Source of the DNA: Mycobacteriales bacterium
GTDB lineage: Bacteria; Actinomycetota; Actinomycetes; JAFAQI01
Length of the DNA stretch: 59,558 nucleotides
Direction of reading: 5' to 3'
Assembly: GCA_035550055.1 (NCBI GenBank)
Contig: DASZRO010000087.1
Location: forward strand, 1-59,558
This document shows positions 1-8,318 of the stretch, one piece after another. The notes beneath the pieces were generated by a model, which saw only the letters and a list, made by a program, of their open reading frames with translations, did no database searches and was not told the origin of the DNA. Position numbers and translations under genes: made by a program. Numbering within the stretch: the stretch's first letter is position 1; each line of letters begins with the position of its first letter.

Positions 1-59
1 CTGCAGCCGGCGAGGGCGGCGGCCACTAGCGAGCCCGCGAGCACGCCGGCCGCTCTCAC
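1..59 (-). CDS. Lipoprotein, N-terminal fragment (runs off left edge)
   Basis: Only the first 19 codons lie in the window. They begin with GTG at 59 and read MRAAGVLAGSLVAAALAGC, a classic lipoprotein signal: one arginine, a hydrophobic stretch, then the lipobox LAGC with the cysteine that would be lipidated. The GTG overlaps the TGA of the upstream acetyltransferase gene in a 4-bp GTGA junction, so translation is probably coupled. The function cannot be told because the mature protein is outside the window. Confidence 0.6.
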   Translation of the reverse strand, partial: MRAAGVLAGSLVAAALAGC

Positions 60-538
60 CCGAGCTCTTTGCGGAACCAGTGGGTTGCTTCGGCGTTGTC
101 GTTGTACGCCGGCACCTCCTGCCACCCGGCCGCCCGGTAGAGGGCAAGCGCCGACGTCAACGTCGCGTTCGTGTCGAGTACGCCGACCGAAGCGCCCAGC
201 TCGACCGCAGCCGCCTCGAGCGCCTCCAGCAACGCCCACCCGGCACCGCGGCCGCGTAACGCGGGGCTGAGGTACATCCGCTTGACCTCCGCCGTCGACG
301 GGTCGAGCAGGCGAACCGACCCGCAGCCGACCGCCGATCCGCGCTCGTCACGTACGACGAGGAACCGGCCGTTCGGCGCCACGAAGTCGGCCTCCGACAC
401 CGCGCCGCCGCGGCTGGCGTCGTACCCGAACGCCTTCTGGACCTCCGCGAGGTAGGCCGCGACCAGCTCCCTGGCCTCCTCCGAGCCGGCATCCGCGGGC
501 TCGATCACCAACCCCTGGCGATCCTCCGGTGTGCTCAC
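56..538 (-). CDS. GNAT-family N-acetyltransferase
   Basis: A 160-residue protein of the GCN5-related acetyltransferase fold, which transfers acetyl from acetyl-CoA to an amine; the substrate is unknown. The acetyl-CoA pyrophosphate-binding loop is visible as RGRGAG followed by LLEALE (about residues 100-110), after the beta-strand pair FLVVRDE and VGCGSVRLL. A C-terminal ALYRAAGWQEVPAYN stretch is typical of the family. I chose GTG at 538 because it lies 10 nt after the dapD stop; a longer reading frame to 667 would overlap dapD by more than 100 bp and its extra residues are low-complexity arginine/serine. It sits between dapD and a lipoprotein gene and overlaps the latter by 4 bp, so the three are probably one transcript. 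Confidence 0.85.
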   Translation of the reverse strand: MSTPEDRQGLVIEPADAGSEEARELVAAYLAEVQKAFGYDASRGGAVSEADFVAPNGRFLVVRDERGSAVGCGSVRLLDPSTAEVKRMYLSPALRGRGAGWALLEALEAAAVELGASVGVLDTNATLTSALALYRAAGWQEVPAYNDNAEATHWFRKELG

Positions 539-548
539 GGCGTCACGC

Positions 549-1475
549 CTACTGCGCGTGGAGCGCCGCGTTGAGACCACCCCACGAACCGGTCCGCGGC
601 CTCGCCTCGAGGGCACCCGTGACGGTGTTGGTCCAGAACTGCATCCCGCTGATCCCGGCGAGCTCACGAGCGGCGACCACCTCGCCGTCGGGCAGCGTCA
701 CCTTCGATCCCGCGGTGACGTAGCAACCCGCGGCAACCACGCAGTCGTCGCCGAGCGGGATCCCGATGCCGGAGTTCGCTCCGAGCAGGCACCGCTCGCC
801 GAGGGACACGACGATCTGGCCGCCGCCGGACAGCGTGCCCTGGATGGAGGCTCCGCCTCCGATGTCGGTGCCGTCGCCAACCACGACTCCCGCGGAGATC
901 CGCCCCTCGACCATCGAGGTGCCGAGGGTGCCGGCATTGAAGTTCACGAACCCCTCGTGCATGACCGTCGTGCCCGGCGCGAGGTGAGCGCCGAGCCGGA
1001 CCCGGTCCGCGTCGGCGATCCGCACCCCGCTCGGTACGACGTAGTCGGTCATCCGCGGGAACTTGTCGACGCCGTACACCTCCAGACGCACCCCCGCGCC
1101 GCGCGCCCGCGCCCGCACCGCGTCGACCTCGTCGGCACCGATCGGGCCGAGTGAGGTCCAGGCGACGTTGACGAGCAGTCCGAAGATGCCGTCGAGGTTG
1201 GCCTCATGCGGCCGGATCACCCGATGCGAGAGCAGCTGCAGCCGAAGATAGGCGTCGGCTGCATCCGCCGGCGGGTCGGCGAGCGAGGAGACCACGACCT
1301 CGACCGGCTCGACCTTGACCGAGCGGATCTCATCGACGCTCGGTCGCAGCGCCTCGCCCGGCTCCGCGGGCGTCGACCCGAGGACGGGCACGGGGAACCA
1401 CGCCTCGAGCACCCGCCCGGACCCGTCGTAGGTCGCCAACCCCCGCCCGGACGCCGCATCCTCACGAAACCCCAC
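549..1475 (-). CDS. dapD: 2,3,4,5-tetrahydropyridine-2,6-dicarboxylate N-succinyltransferase
   Basis: DapD succinylates tetrahydrodipicolinate in the diaminopimelate/lysine pathway, which supplies peptidoglycan cross-links. The 308-residue protein has the actinobacterial form of the enzyme: an N-terminal domain, then a left-handed parallel beta-helix of hexapeptide repeats, including GVRIADADRVRLGAHLAPG, HEGFVNFNAGTLG and GDGTDIGGGAS, followed by a C-terminal tail. I placed the start at GTG 1475 because TAGGGT (1488-1483) lies exactly 7 nt upstream, the leaderless arrangement repeated across this window; GTG 1484 would overlap that -10 element. It is divergent from dapE, the enzyme two steps later in the same pathway, with only 63 bp between the starts. 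Confidence 0.95.
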   Translation of the reverse strand: MGFREDAASGRGLATYDGSGRVLEAWFPVPVLGSTPAEPGEALRPSVDEIRSVKVEPVEVVVSSLADPPADAADAYLRLQLLSHRVIRPHEANLDGIFGLLVNVAWTSLGPIGADEVDAVRARARGAGVRLEVYGVDKFPRMTDYVVPSGVRIADADRVRLGAHLAPGTTVMHEGFVNFNAGTLGTSMVEGRISAGVVVGDGTDIGGGASIQGTLSGGGQIVVSLGERCLLGANSGIGIPLGDDCVVAAGCYVTAGSKVTLPDGEVVAARELAGISGMQFWTNTVTGALEARPRTGSWGGLNAALHAQ

Positions 1476-1482
1476 GCCGCTC

Positions 1483-1531
1483 ACCCTACGAGGTCACACA
1501 AAGCGGAAATACCGGCCGCCACCCGTAGCGT
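1483..1531. promoter_or_regulatory. Back-to-back leaderless promoters of dapD and dapE
   Basis: Two -10 elements face away from each other: TAGGGT on the minus strand (1488-1483), 7 nt before the dapD GTG at 1475, and TAGCGT on the plus strand (1526-1531), 7 nt before the dapE GTG at 1539. No ribosome binding site precedes either start. The shared 63-bp gap means that their upstream promoter regions overlap. Confidence 0.6.
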
Positions 1532-1538
1532 GTACGCC

Positions 1539-2597
1539 GTGATCGACCCGAATCTGTCCGGCGAGGCGCTCACTGCGTCCCTCGTCGACATCCCGTCGCC
1601 CTCCGGCGGCGAGACCAGGCTGGCCGACGAAGTCGAGTCGATCCTGCGCGGCGCGACGCACCTGCACGTCGAGCGCGACGGCGATGCCCTGATGGCCCGG
1701 ACCGAGCTCGGCCGCTCGCAGCGCGTCGTCATCGCCGGTCACCTCGACACGGTGCCGGTGGCGGACAACCTGCCGAGCCGCCGCGACGGCGACAAGCTCT
1801 ACGGCTGCGGTACGTCGGACATGAAGGCCGGCATCGCGGTGATGCTGCGGCTGGCCACCTCCGTCGAGCAGCCGCGCCACGACGTGACGTGGCTGTTCTA
1901 CGACAACGAGGAGACCGACGCCGCCCACAACGGGCTCGGCCGGGTGTCGCAGAACAACCCGGACTGGCTCGCCGCCGACCTGGCGCTGCTCATGGAGCCG
2001 ACGTCCAACCGGGTCGAGGCGGGCTGCCAGGGCACGCTGCGCGTCCTGGTCGTGGTCACCGGCCGCCGCGCCCACTCCGCGCGGTCGTGGCTGGGCGAGA
2101 ACGCCATCCACGGCGCCGCCGAGGTGCTCGCCCGGCTGTCGGCGTACGAGCCGCGGCGAGTCGAGATCGACGGCTGCGAGTACCGCGAGGGGCTCAACGC
2201 GGTCCGCATCGAAGGCGGCGTGTCGGGCAACGTCGTGCCGGACCGCTGCACGATCGCGGTCAACTTCCGGTTCGCCCCCGACCGCAGCGAGGCTGACGCG
2301 CTCGCCCACGTGCAGGAGGTGCTCGCCCCGTTCGAGTGCGTATTGACCGACTCCGCGCCCGCCGCACCACCACGGCTCGGCGAACCCTCCGCTCGCGACT
2401 TCCTCGACGCGGTCGACGGCGAGCCGCAGGCGAAGCTGGGCTGGACCGACGTGGCCCGCTTCGCCGCGCTCGGCATCCCGGCGCTCAACTTCGGGCCGGG
2501 CGACCCGAACCTCGCCCACACCCGCGAGGAGTACGTCGAGGTCCCCCTCATCGCCGAGTGCGAACGGACGTTGCGCCGCTACCTCAGCGGCGAGTGA
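1539..2597 (+). CDS. dapE: Succinyl-diaminopimelate desuccinylase
   Basis: DapE removes succinate from N-succinyl-LL-diaminopimelate using two zinc ions. The 352-residue protein belongs to the M20 peptidase family. Metal ligands are visible in GHLDTVPVADN (about residues 68-78), in GTSDMKAGIAV, and in DNEETDAA, which carries the catalytic glutamate pair; a later dimerization domain is inserted, and the final histidine ligand lies in NLAHTREEYV. The start GTG 1539 is taken because TAGCGT lies 7 nt upstream; GTG 1530 is in frame but would overlap the -10 element. The gene is divergent from dapD and 46 bp upstream of a LOG-family gene, an order seen in many actinobacteria. Confidence 0.95.
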   Translation: MIDPNLSGEALTASLVDIPSPSGGETRLADEVESILRGATHLHVERDGDALMARTELGRSQRVVIAGHLDTVPVADNLPSRRDGDKLYGCGTSDMKAGIAVMLRLATSVEQPRHDVTWLFYDNEETDAAHNGLGRVSQNNPDWLAADLALLMEPTSNRVEAGCQGTLRVLVVVTGRRAHSARSWLGENAIHGAAEVLARLSAYEPRRVEIDGCEYREGLNAVRIEGGVSGNVVPDRCTIAVNFRFAPDRSEADALAHVQEVLAPFECVLTDSAPAAPPRLGEPSARDFLDAVDGEPQAKLGWTDVARFAALGIPALNFGPGDPNLAHTREEYVEVPLIAECERTLRRYLSGE

Positions 2598-2631
2598 CGG
2601 TCCGCCGCCGCGCGACGGGTCCTCGTCCACG

Positions 2632-2637
2632 TAAGGT
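2632..2637 (+). promoter_or_regulatory. -10 element of leaderless LOG-family gene
   Basis: TAAGGT, 6 nt upstream of the GTG at 2644 and without an intervening ribosome binding site. Confidence 0.55.
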
Positions 2638-2643
2638 CCGATC

Positions 2644-3444
2644 GTGACCTCAGTCGACCCAGAGCGCCTGCCCGACGCCCAGCCGGTGCTCGGCGGCGCC
2701 ACCCCGGAGAAGCAACGCGGGCCGATCCGGCTGCGGCGGGGCCAGGTGCAGTCCACCACCACCGACCAGCGGCTGCTCGACACCCGCGGCCCGTCGGACT
2801 GGGTGCACACCGACCCGTGGCGGGTGCTGCGGATCCAGTCGGAGTTCGTCGAAGGATTCGGTCTGCTCGCCGAGGTGCCCCGCGCGGTGAGCGTGTTCGG
2901 CTCAGCTCGGACCAAGCCGGACTCCCCCGAGTACGCCGCAGGCGTGCAGCTCGGCGCCGCTCTCGCGCGCGCTGGCTGGGCGGTCATCACCGGTGGCGGT
3001 CCCGGCGTCATGGAGTCGGTGAACAAGGGCGCCAGTGACGCGGGCGGGGTCTCGATCGGGCTGGGCATCGAGCTGCCGTTCGAGCAGAGCCTCAACGAGT
3101 GGGTCGACGTCGGGGTCAACTTCCGCTACTTCTTCGTACGCAAGACGATGTTCGTCAAGTACGCCCAGGCGTTCGTCGTGCTGCCGGGCGGCTTCGGCAC
3201 GATGGACGAGCTGTTCGAGGCGCTGACCCTCGTGCAGACCCGCAAGGTGACCTCGTTCCCGGTCATCCTCTACGGCTCGGCTTACTGGGGCGGGCTGCTC
3301 GACTGGCTGCGCTCGACGATGCTCGCCCACGGGATGATCAACGAGGCCGACCTCGACCTGATCCAGGTCAGCGACGACGTCGACGAGATCGTCGCCATCA
3401 TCGACCAGAGCCAGGCGGGCCACCCGGACGTCCCGAAAGCCTGA
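2644..3444 (+). CDS. LOG-family protein (TIGR00730, Rossmann fold)
   Basis: A 266-residue member of the LOG/lysine-decarboxylase-like family. Characterized relatives hydrolyse nucleoside 5'-monophosphates such as cytokinin ribotides to the free base and ribose 5-phosphate. The two signature motifs are present: GGGPGVMESVNKGA (about residues 118-131) and PGGFGTMDELFEALTLVQT (about 181-199). A roughly 70-residue N-terminal extension rich in Pro/Arg (about residues 1-50) precedes the fold, as in mycobacterial Rv1205-type proteins. The gene sits directly downstream of dapE, a common actinobacterial arrangement, but no link to lysine synthesis is established. The true substrate is unknown. Confidence 0.85.
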   Translation: MTSVDPERLPDAQPVLGGATPEKQRGPIRLRRGQVQSTTTDQRLLDTRGPSDWVHTDPWRVLRIQSEFVEGFGLLAEVPRAVSVFGSARTKPDSPEYAAGVQLGAALARAGWAVITGGGPGVMESVNKGASDAGGVSIGLGIELPFEQSLNEWVDVGVNFRYFFVRKTMFVKYAQAFVVLPGGFGTMDELFEALTLVQTRKVTSFPVILYGSAYWGGLLDWLRSTMLAHGMINEADLDLIQVSDDVDEIVAIIDQSQAGHPDVPKA

Positions 3445-3449
3445 CCGGC

Positions 3450-4838
3450 GTGACCAGACGAGTCCTGGCGAGCGGGCTGCTCGTCGCCGCGCTGCTCGCC
3501 GGTGGCTCGGCAGCGACGAGCGCCGCGGGCGCCCGCGCCGGATCGCCGATGAAACACTGCGCGCTGCCGGCGGCCGGCCAGCAGGTGGGCAGCGCGACGC
3601 CGGCCCAGGAGGACCTGCGCGCCGCCGACGTCGCCGACGCGATCAACTACGCCGACACGCATCTGCGCGCGAGCGTTCAGATCTTCCGCAACAACTGCCG
3701 GGTCGCGGCGGGCCTGCTCGACTCGGTCACCGACAACGCGGCGTACGAGGTCTTCAGCTCGACGAAGAGCGTGATCTCGATCCTGACCGGCATCGCCTAC
3801 GACCACAACGAGCTGAAGCTGTCCGACCACATCGGCAAGTACCTGCCGCACGGTCCCGGCTGGGGTGACACGGCACACCGCGCCATCACCATCCGGGACC
3901 TGTTGACCGAGACCGCCGGACTTCGTGAGTCGATCCTCACCGAGTTCGCCTCGACCGGCACCGACCCCGACGTCGCCCAGGAGGCGCTGGCTCAGCCGCT
4001 GGTGCACCGACCCGGAAGGTTCTTCGAGTACACCCAACGGGTGCCGGACCTGCTGGCGTACGTCGTCCAGCGCGCGGTCGGCGAAGACCTCCAGAAATAC
4101 GCCCAGCAACACCTGTTCGGGCCGATCGGCATCCCGCTCGACAGCTACTTCTGGCTACGCGACCGGTCGGGCAACACCTACGGCTACGCGAACCTGTTCA
4201 TCCCGCCGACGCAGTTCGCGAAGCTCGGCCTGCTCATGGTCGACGACGGCGCCTGGCGCGGTCATCGCGTGTTGTCCAAGCGCTACATCCGGATGCTGAG
4301 CACGCCCACCCCGACCAACCGCTGCTACGGCTTGCTGTTCTGGGTCAACGCCGGGCGCTGGTGCACCAGCGCCAACATCCCGAGCGCGCAGACGGTTCAC
4401 CACCGGATGATCCCGGCCGCACCGCGCGACCTCTTCGCGATGGTCGGCGCCTTGCAGCAGAACAACTTCATCATCCCGTCCCTGCACATGACGGTGACCT
4501 GGACCGGCGCGTTCGGCGACACGACTCTGAACCTGCCCGGCGTCCTCAGCGCCTCGCCCGGCGGCTCCGACCTCTACGACAACTTCTTCCGGTTGCTGAT
4601 GCGCGGCGTCACCGATCAGCACATCCGAGATCCCGGCCCGTACCGCTCACCCCCGCAGGACTACGACATCGACCCCGTCAACTTCATCAGCCCCGCCGTG
4701 CTCGCGACCGACCTCGTCACGAACCCGCAGTGCAACGTGCTGGTGTGTCACGGCACGTTCCCCGCCAAGGGATGGGGTGAGGACGGCCAGGAGATCGCCC
4801 GGTACGTCGGCGGTCTGCTAGAACCGAAGCTGTCGTAG
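3450..4838 (+). CDS. Secreted beta-lactamase-family serine hydrolase
   Basis: A 462-residue exported protein of the penicillin-binding/class C beta-lactamase fold (Pfam Beta-lactamase type), a family of esterases, peptidases and D-aminopeptidases. A signal peptide is visible at residues 1-29 (MTRRVLASGLLVAALLAGG, then AxA sites). The nucleophile motif SxxK is S103-S-T-K106, in a conserved setting (FSSTKSV, then LLTETAGL further on, resembling LLTHTSGL). The second motif position is EYTQ near residue 197. Six or more cysteines (residues 37 and 83, and late pairs such as QCNVLVC) suggest disulfides outside the cell. GTG 3450 begins 5 nt after the LOG stop, implying co-transcription. I cannot tell whether it acts on peptidoglycan, on an ester or on a drug. 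Confidence 0.75.
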   Translation: MTRRVLASGLLVAALLAGGSAATSAAGARAGSPMKHCALPAAGQQVGSATPAQEDLRAADVADAINYADTHLRASVQIFRNNCRVAAGLLDSVTDNAAYEVFSSTKSVISILTGIAYDHNELKLSDHIGKYLPHGPGWGDTAHRAITIRDLLTETAGLRESILTEFASTGTDPDVAQEALAQPLVHRPGRFFEYTQRVPDLLAYVVQRAVGEDLQKYAQQHLFGPIGIPLDSYFWLRDRSGNTYGYANLFIPPTQFAKLGLLMVDDGAWRGHRVLSKRYIRMLSTPTPTNRCYGLLFWVNAGRWCTSANIPSAQTVHHRMIPAAPRDLFAMVGALQQNNFIIPSLHMTVTWTGAFGDTTLNLPGVLSASPGGSDLYDNFFRLLMRGVTDQHIRDPGPYRSPPQDYDIDPVNFISPAVLATDLVTNPQCNVLVCHGTFPAKGWGEDGQEIARYVGGLLEPKLS

Positions 4839-4842
4839 TCCT

Positions 4843-6276
4843 TCAGCCTCGGCGGGGCGTCATCCCCAACGCGGTGATCGCAGCGAGCAGGTCGAGGCCC
4901 GCGATCGTCCACCAGGCGTGCTGGAAGCCGTGATGGAGCGCGCCATAGCCAACCGGTGAGCCGAGGACGGCGACGAACACGCTGACTCCGAGCACCAGTC
5001 CGATCTGCCGCGACATCGACACCACTGCCGAACCGGTCGCCGACCGCGCTGCCGGGAGGTCGGCGGTCGCCGCACTCATGATCGTCGGGAACGCGAAGCC
5101 GACTCCGGCTCCGCCGACCAACCAGCCGGGAAGCATGTCGGCGGCGTACGACGGGCTCGCCCCGACCGCCACCGAGACCATCAGCGTCCCGACGCCGAAC
5201 AGCGCGCAGCCGAGCGCGGCGAGGCGCCCCGGCGCGACGCCGCGCGACGCCAGCCGCTGCGCCACCGCGGTGAACAGCGGCACCATCAGCGGACCGGGCG
5301 CGACGGCGAGGCCGGTGCGAATCGCCGAGTAGTGCCAACCCTCCTGCAGCCAGAGCACGATCGCGAGCAGCCCGGCACCGAAGGCGGCGTTGAACACGAC
5401 CGCGGTGACGTTGGACCAGGCGAACGACGGCACTCGCAGCAGCGAGAGCTCGATCACCGGCAGGTCGTGGCTGCCGGAGCGGCGCCAGAAGATCGTGATC
5501 GCGGATGCCGCGACGACGAAGGCAGCGACGACCCCCGGCGAACCCCACCCCCAGTCCGGACCTTTCACCAGGCCCAGAGCAAACGAGCCGACGCCGACCA
5601 CGATGAACACTGCACCCAGCAGGTCGGGGATGCGCTCGACCGACAGGTCGTGCGAGTCACTGAGGACGCGGTAGCCGGCGATGAGCGCTGCGACCCCGAT
5701 CGGGATGTTCACCAGGAAGACCCAGCGCCAGTCGAGCTGCACCAGCAAGCCGCCCACGACCGGCCCGAACGCGGCGGCGAGGGCACCGATCGCCGCCCAG
5801 ATCCGGACCGCCTTGACCTTGCGATCTGCGGGGGTGGCGGCGAGCAACAGGCCGAGGCTGGTGGGAGTCAGCGCGGCGGCGCCGACCGCCTGCAACCCGC
5901 GGAAGGCCACCAGCGACCACAGCCCGGGGCTGGCGGCGCACGCCGCACTCGCGGCGGTGAACAGACCGAGGCCGGCGAGGAAGCCGGTGCGACGACCGTA
6001 GCGATCGGCGAGGCGTCCGAGCGGCACCAGCAGGGCGGCGTACAGCACCGCGTAGCCGTTGAGAATCCAGCTGAGGTTGCCCAGCGACTGGCCGTCGAAG
6101 TCGCGGCCGATGTCGGCGAACGCGACGTTGACGATGAACAGGTCGAGGCTCGCCATGAACGACGCGGTCGACAACACGATCAGCACCGACCGGTAGCGCG
6201 TCGCTGCAGCGGTGACTGCAGCACCGCTCGCCGGCGCTGTCGTGCCGGTGGCGGCAGCAATCGATGTCGTCGACAT
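4843..6276 (-). CDS. MFS transporter, DHA2 (EmrB/QacA-like) family
   Basis: A 477-residue integral membrane protein with about 14 hydrophobic segments, typical of proton-driven multidrug exporters of the DHA2 family. Motif A is visible as PLGRLADRYGRRTGF after helix 2, and the family signature SLDLFIVNVAFADI lies in helix 1. The start ATG 6276 has a GAGGG ribosome binding site 6 nt upstream. The gene is convergent with the secreted hydrolase gene (4 bp apart) and divergent from an HxlR-type regulator, with two operator-like repeats in the 108-bp gap. This is the usual layout of a pump controlled by its own repressor; the substrate is unknown. Confidence 0.9.
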   Translation of the reverse strand: MSTTSIAAATGTTAPASGAAVTAAATRYRSVLIVLSTASFMASLDLFIVNVAFADIGRDFDGQSLGNLSWILNGYAVLYAALLVPLGRLADRYGRRTGFLAGLGLFTAASAACAASPGLWSLVAFRGLQAVGAAALTPTSLGLLLAATPADRKVKAVRIWAAIGALAAAFGPVVGGLLVQLDWRWVFLVNIPIGVAALIAGYRVLSDSHDLSVERIPDLLGAVFIVVGVGSFALGLVKGPDWGWGSPGVVAAFVVAASAITIFWRRSGSHDLPVIELSLLRVPSFAWSNVTAVVFNAAFGAGLLAIVLWLQEGWHYSAIRTGLAVAPGPLMVPLFTAVAQRLASRGVAPGRLAALGCALFGVGTLMVSVAVGASPSYAADMLPGWLVGGAGVGFAFPTIMSAATADLPAARSATGSAVVSMSRQIGLVLGVSVFVAVLGSPVGYGALHHGFQHAWWTIAGLDLLAAITALGMTPRRG

Positions 6277-6306
6277 GTGACCCTCGCAAAAGGTGATGGC
6301 AGGTGG

Positions 6307-6321
6307 GTTTGGATTTCCAAC
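6307..6321. promoter_or_regulatory. Operator-like site 1 between MFS pump and HxlR regulator
   Basis: GTTTGGATTTCCAAC, an imperfect palindrome with half-sites GTTTG and CCAAC separated by 5 bp. The same half-sites and spacing recur at 6349-6363; the two sites start 42 bp apart, about four helical turns. It lies 31 bp before the pump start codon, over the expected pump promoter. Confidence 0.5.
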
Positions 6322-6348
6322 CGAATGGTGGGCACGCTAGCCGACCGA

Positions 6349-6363
6349 GTTTGATTTGCCAAC
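6349..6363. promoter_or_regulatory. Operator-like site 2 overlapping the HxlR -35
   Basis: GTTTGATTTGCCAAC, identical to site 1 in both half-sites. It covers a possible -35 TTGATT (6351-6356), 16 bp upstream of the -10 GACAAT (6373-6378) of the regulator gene. Binding here would repress the regulator itself. Confidence 0.5.
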
Positions 6364-6384
6364 CCTCTGTGCGACAATCCCTTA

Positions 6385-6864
6385 GTGAGCCGCACCGCAA
6401 CCGCCCGCTCGGGATCCGACCACCCAGGAATCGAGGCATCCCCGCGCCGAGAGTGTTCGGTGGCCGCCGCGCTCGACGTGATCGGCGAGAAGTGGTCCTT
6501 GCTGGTTGTCCGTGAGCTGCTGTTCGGCGTCGACACGTTCAACGAGATCGCCGCCCGGACCGGCGCGCCTCGCGACATCCTGACCGCGCGCCTGCGCCGG
6601 TTGGAAGAGCTCGGCGTGATCGAGCGCCACGCCTACTCCGAGCGGCCGCTGCGCCACCGGTACGCACTCACCGCCAAAGGCCGGGACCTGCGGCCGGTGA
6701 TGATGACGCTGAAGCACTGGGGTGACACCCACGTGATGGGCACGGTCATGCCGCCGGTGTACGAGCACAGCTGCGGCGCGGTGTTCGAACCGCAAATCGA
6801 GTGCGCCGCCTGCGAGCAGACCGTTCAGCCCCGATCGCTGACCAGGACCGACGTCCACCCCTAG
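6385..6864 (+). CDS. HxlR-family winged-helix transcriptional regulator
   Basis: A 159-residue DNA-binding protein. The HxlR domain spans about residues 25-115: CSVAAALDVIGEKWSLLVVRELL, then the recognition helix in DILTARLRRLEELGVIERHAY, then the wing RPLRHRYALTAKG. After the domain there is a cysteine cluster (HSCGA, then CAACEQT) that may bind zinc or sense thiol stress. The GTG start at 6385 follows GACAAT by 6 nt, so the message is probably leaderless. It is divergent from the DHA2 pump gene and one of two matching palindromes overlaps its own promoter, so it likely represses both genes until an inducer is present. Confidence 0.88.
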   Translation: MSRTATARSGSDHPGIEASPRRECSVAAALDVIGEKWSLLVVRELLFGVDTFNEIAARTGAPRDILTARLRRLEELGVIERHAYSERPLRHRYALTAKGRDLRPVMMTLKHWGDTHVMGTVMPPVYEHSCGAVFEPQIECAACEQTVQPRSLTRTDVHP

Positions 6865-6876
6865 CGAGCGCCGCGC

Positions 6877-6888
6877 GTGATAGATCAC
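6877..6888. promoter_or_regulatory. Short palindrome upstream of acyl-CoA synthetase
   Basis: GTGATAGATCAC has perfect 5-bp arms with a 2-bp centre and ends 4 nt before the GTG start at 6893, where it would overlap the -10 region. It may be an operator. It resembles CRP-type arms, but the spacer is too short for a CRP site. Confidence 0.3.
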
Positions 6889-6892
6889 ATAG

Positions 6893-8317
6893 GTGGCGCT
6901 CGACCTTCGTACCGTCGCTGACGACCTGCTGCTGCGCGACCCGGATCGTGCGGCGATCGTCGATCCCGACCTCACCTGGACCTATGCCGAGCTCGCGGCC
7001 GCCGTTCGGCACGCGGCAGCGCGGCTGCGCGCGGCGGGCGTCGAGGTCGGCGGCTTGGTCTACGTCATTGCCAACCCGGGACGGCTGGCGTTGGCCGCGA
7101 CCTACGCCGCGATGCGTCTGGGCGCGACCCCGGCGCTGCTGAACCCTCGGCTGACCGCCGCGGAGGTCGCCGAGCTGGTCGGGCTGGCCGGCGCTGGAGC
7201 AGCGGCGGTCGTCCAGTCCGGCTACACCGACCGCGTCACCGGCCTCGACCTGCCGCTGGTGACCGAGGAACTGCTCGACCCGTTCACCGGCGACGACTCG
7301 CCGGCGACGGCGCAGGGAAAGAACGGGTTGCTGCTGTTCACCAGCGGTACGACGGGTCTGCCGAAACCGGTGCCGGTCCCGGCCGCGACGCTGACCGCGC
7401 GGCTCGCGGCGTACGTCGACCCGCCCGCTGCGCAGGTCCGGCTGCTCTGCGTGCCCACCCATCACGTCGGCGGGCTGATCGGAGCGATGGTGTGCCTGAG
7501 CGGCGGGCACACCGTCGTCGTCCAGCCACGCTTCGACGCCGGCGAATGGTTGCGGCTCGTCGAGACCCACCGGGTCGAGCTGACGTTCATGGTGCCGACC
7601 ATGCTGGCGCGGGTCGCCGACCACCCCGACTTCCCGACCGCGGACCTGTCGAGCCTGCGGATGGTGACCTTCGGCGCCAGCCCGATGCCCGCCGACCTGC
7701 TGCGCCGGCTGACCGAGGCGATGCCACAGACCGGCTTCGTCAACACCTTCGGTCAGACCGAGACCCTCGGCGGGATCACCGCCAGCACCCCGGAGGACAG
7801 CCGCCATCCCGTGCATCGCGAGTCGGTGGGACGTCTCGTCCCCGGCGTGGTGGTGAAGGTGGTCGATCCGGCGACCGACCGCGAGGTTCCGGCCGGGGAG
7901 GTCGGGGAGCTGCTCGTGCAGTCGGACCAGAACGTCGAGGACGGCTGGCTGCGCACCGGAGACCTGGTACGCCTCGACGCCGACGGCTACCTCTACCCGC
8001 ACGGCCGGCTCGCCGACACGATCAACCGCGGCGGGGAGAAGTTCGGACCGGCCGAGGTCGAGGCCGCGATCCGCTCGCACCCGGCGGTCGTCGACGCTGC
8101 GGTCGCCGGCGTACCCGACCCGGAGATGAACGAAAGGGTCGGCGCGATCGTGGTGACAGGTGAGCCGCTCGACACAGGCGCCCTCCAGCAGTGGTGCGCT
8201 GAGCGGATCGCTAAGTACAAGACGCCGGAGCTCGTCGTGTTCGCTGACGAAGTGCCGTTGACCGACATGGGCAAGGTCGACCGCTTGGCGGTCGTCCGCA
8301 TCGTGACTGGGGGCTGA
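6893..8317 (+). CDS. AMP-forming acyl-CoA synthetase (ANL superfamily)
   Basis: A 474-residue enzyme that would activate a carboxylic acid with ATP to an acyl-adenylate and then load it on CoA. The phosphate-binding loop LLLFTSGTTGLPKP is at residues 146-159, the adenine/acyl motif TFGQTE near 285, the hinge aspartate in WLRTGDL near 355, and the catalytic lysine in DMGKVDR near 464. At 474 residues it is shorter than long-chain enzymes (about 550), closer to 2-succinylbenzoate- or short aromatic-acid-type ligases, so the substrate is open. It is followed after 1 nt by an unknown gene and then by a convergent P450 gene. Confidence 0.88.
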   Translation: MALDLRTVADDLLLRDPDRAAIVDPDLTWTYAELAAAVRHAAARLRAAGVEVGGLVYVIANPGRLALAATYAAMRLGATPALLNPRLTAAEVAELVGLAGAGAAAVVQSGYTDRVTGLDLPLVTEELLDPFTGDDSPATAQGKNGLLLFTSGTTGLPKPVPVPAATLTARLAAYVDPPAAQVRLLCVPTHHVGGLIGAMVCLSGGHTVVVQPRFDAGEWLRLVETHRVELTFMVPTMLARVADHPDFPTADLSSLRMVTFGASPMPADLLRRLTEAMPQTGFVNTFGQTETLGGITASTPEDSRHPVHRESVGRLVPGVVVKVVDPATDREVPAGEVGELLVQSDQNVEDGWLRTGDLVRLDADGYLYPHGRLADTINRGGEKFGPAEVEAAIRSHPAVVDAAVAGVPDPEMNERVGAIVVTGEPLDTGALQQWCAERIAKYKTPELVVFADEVPLTDMGKVDRLAVVRIVTGG

Positions 8318-8318
8318 G

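Noticed and set aside
6877-6888. A CRP-type site upstream of the acyl-CoA synthetase
   Set aside because: The arms are separated by too few bases for TGTGA-N6-TCACA.
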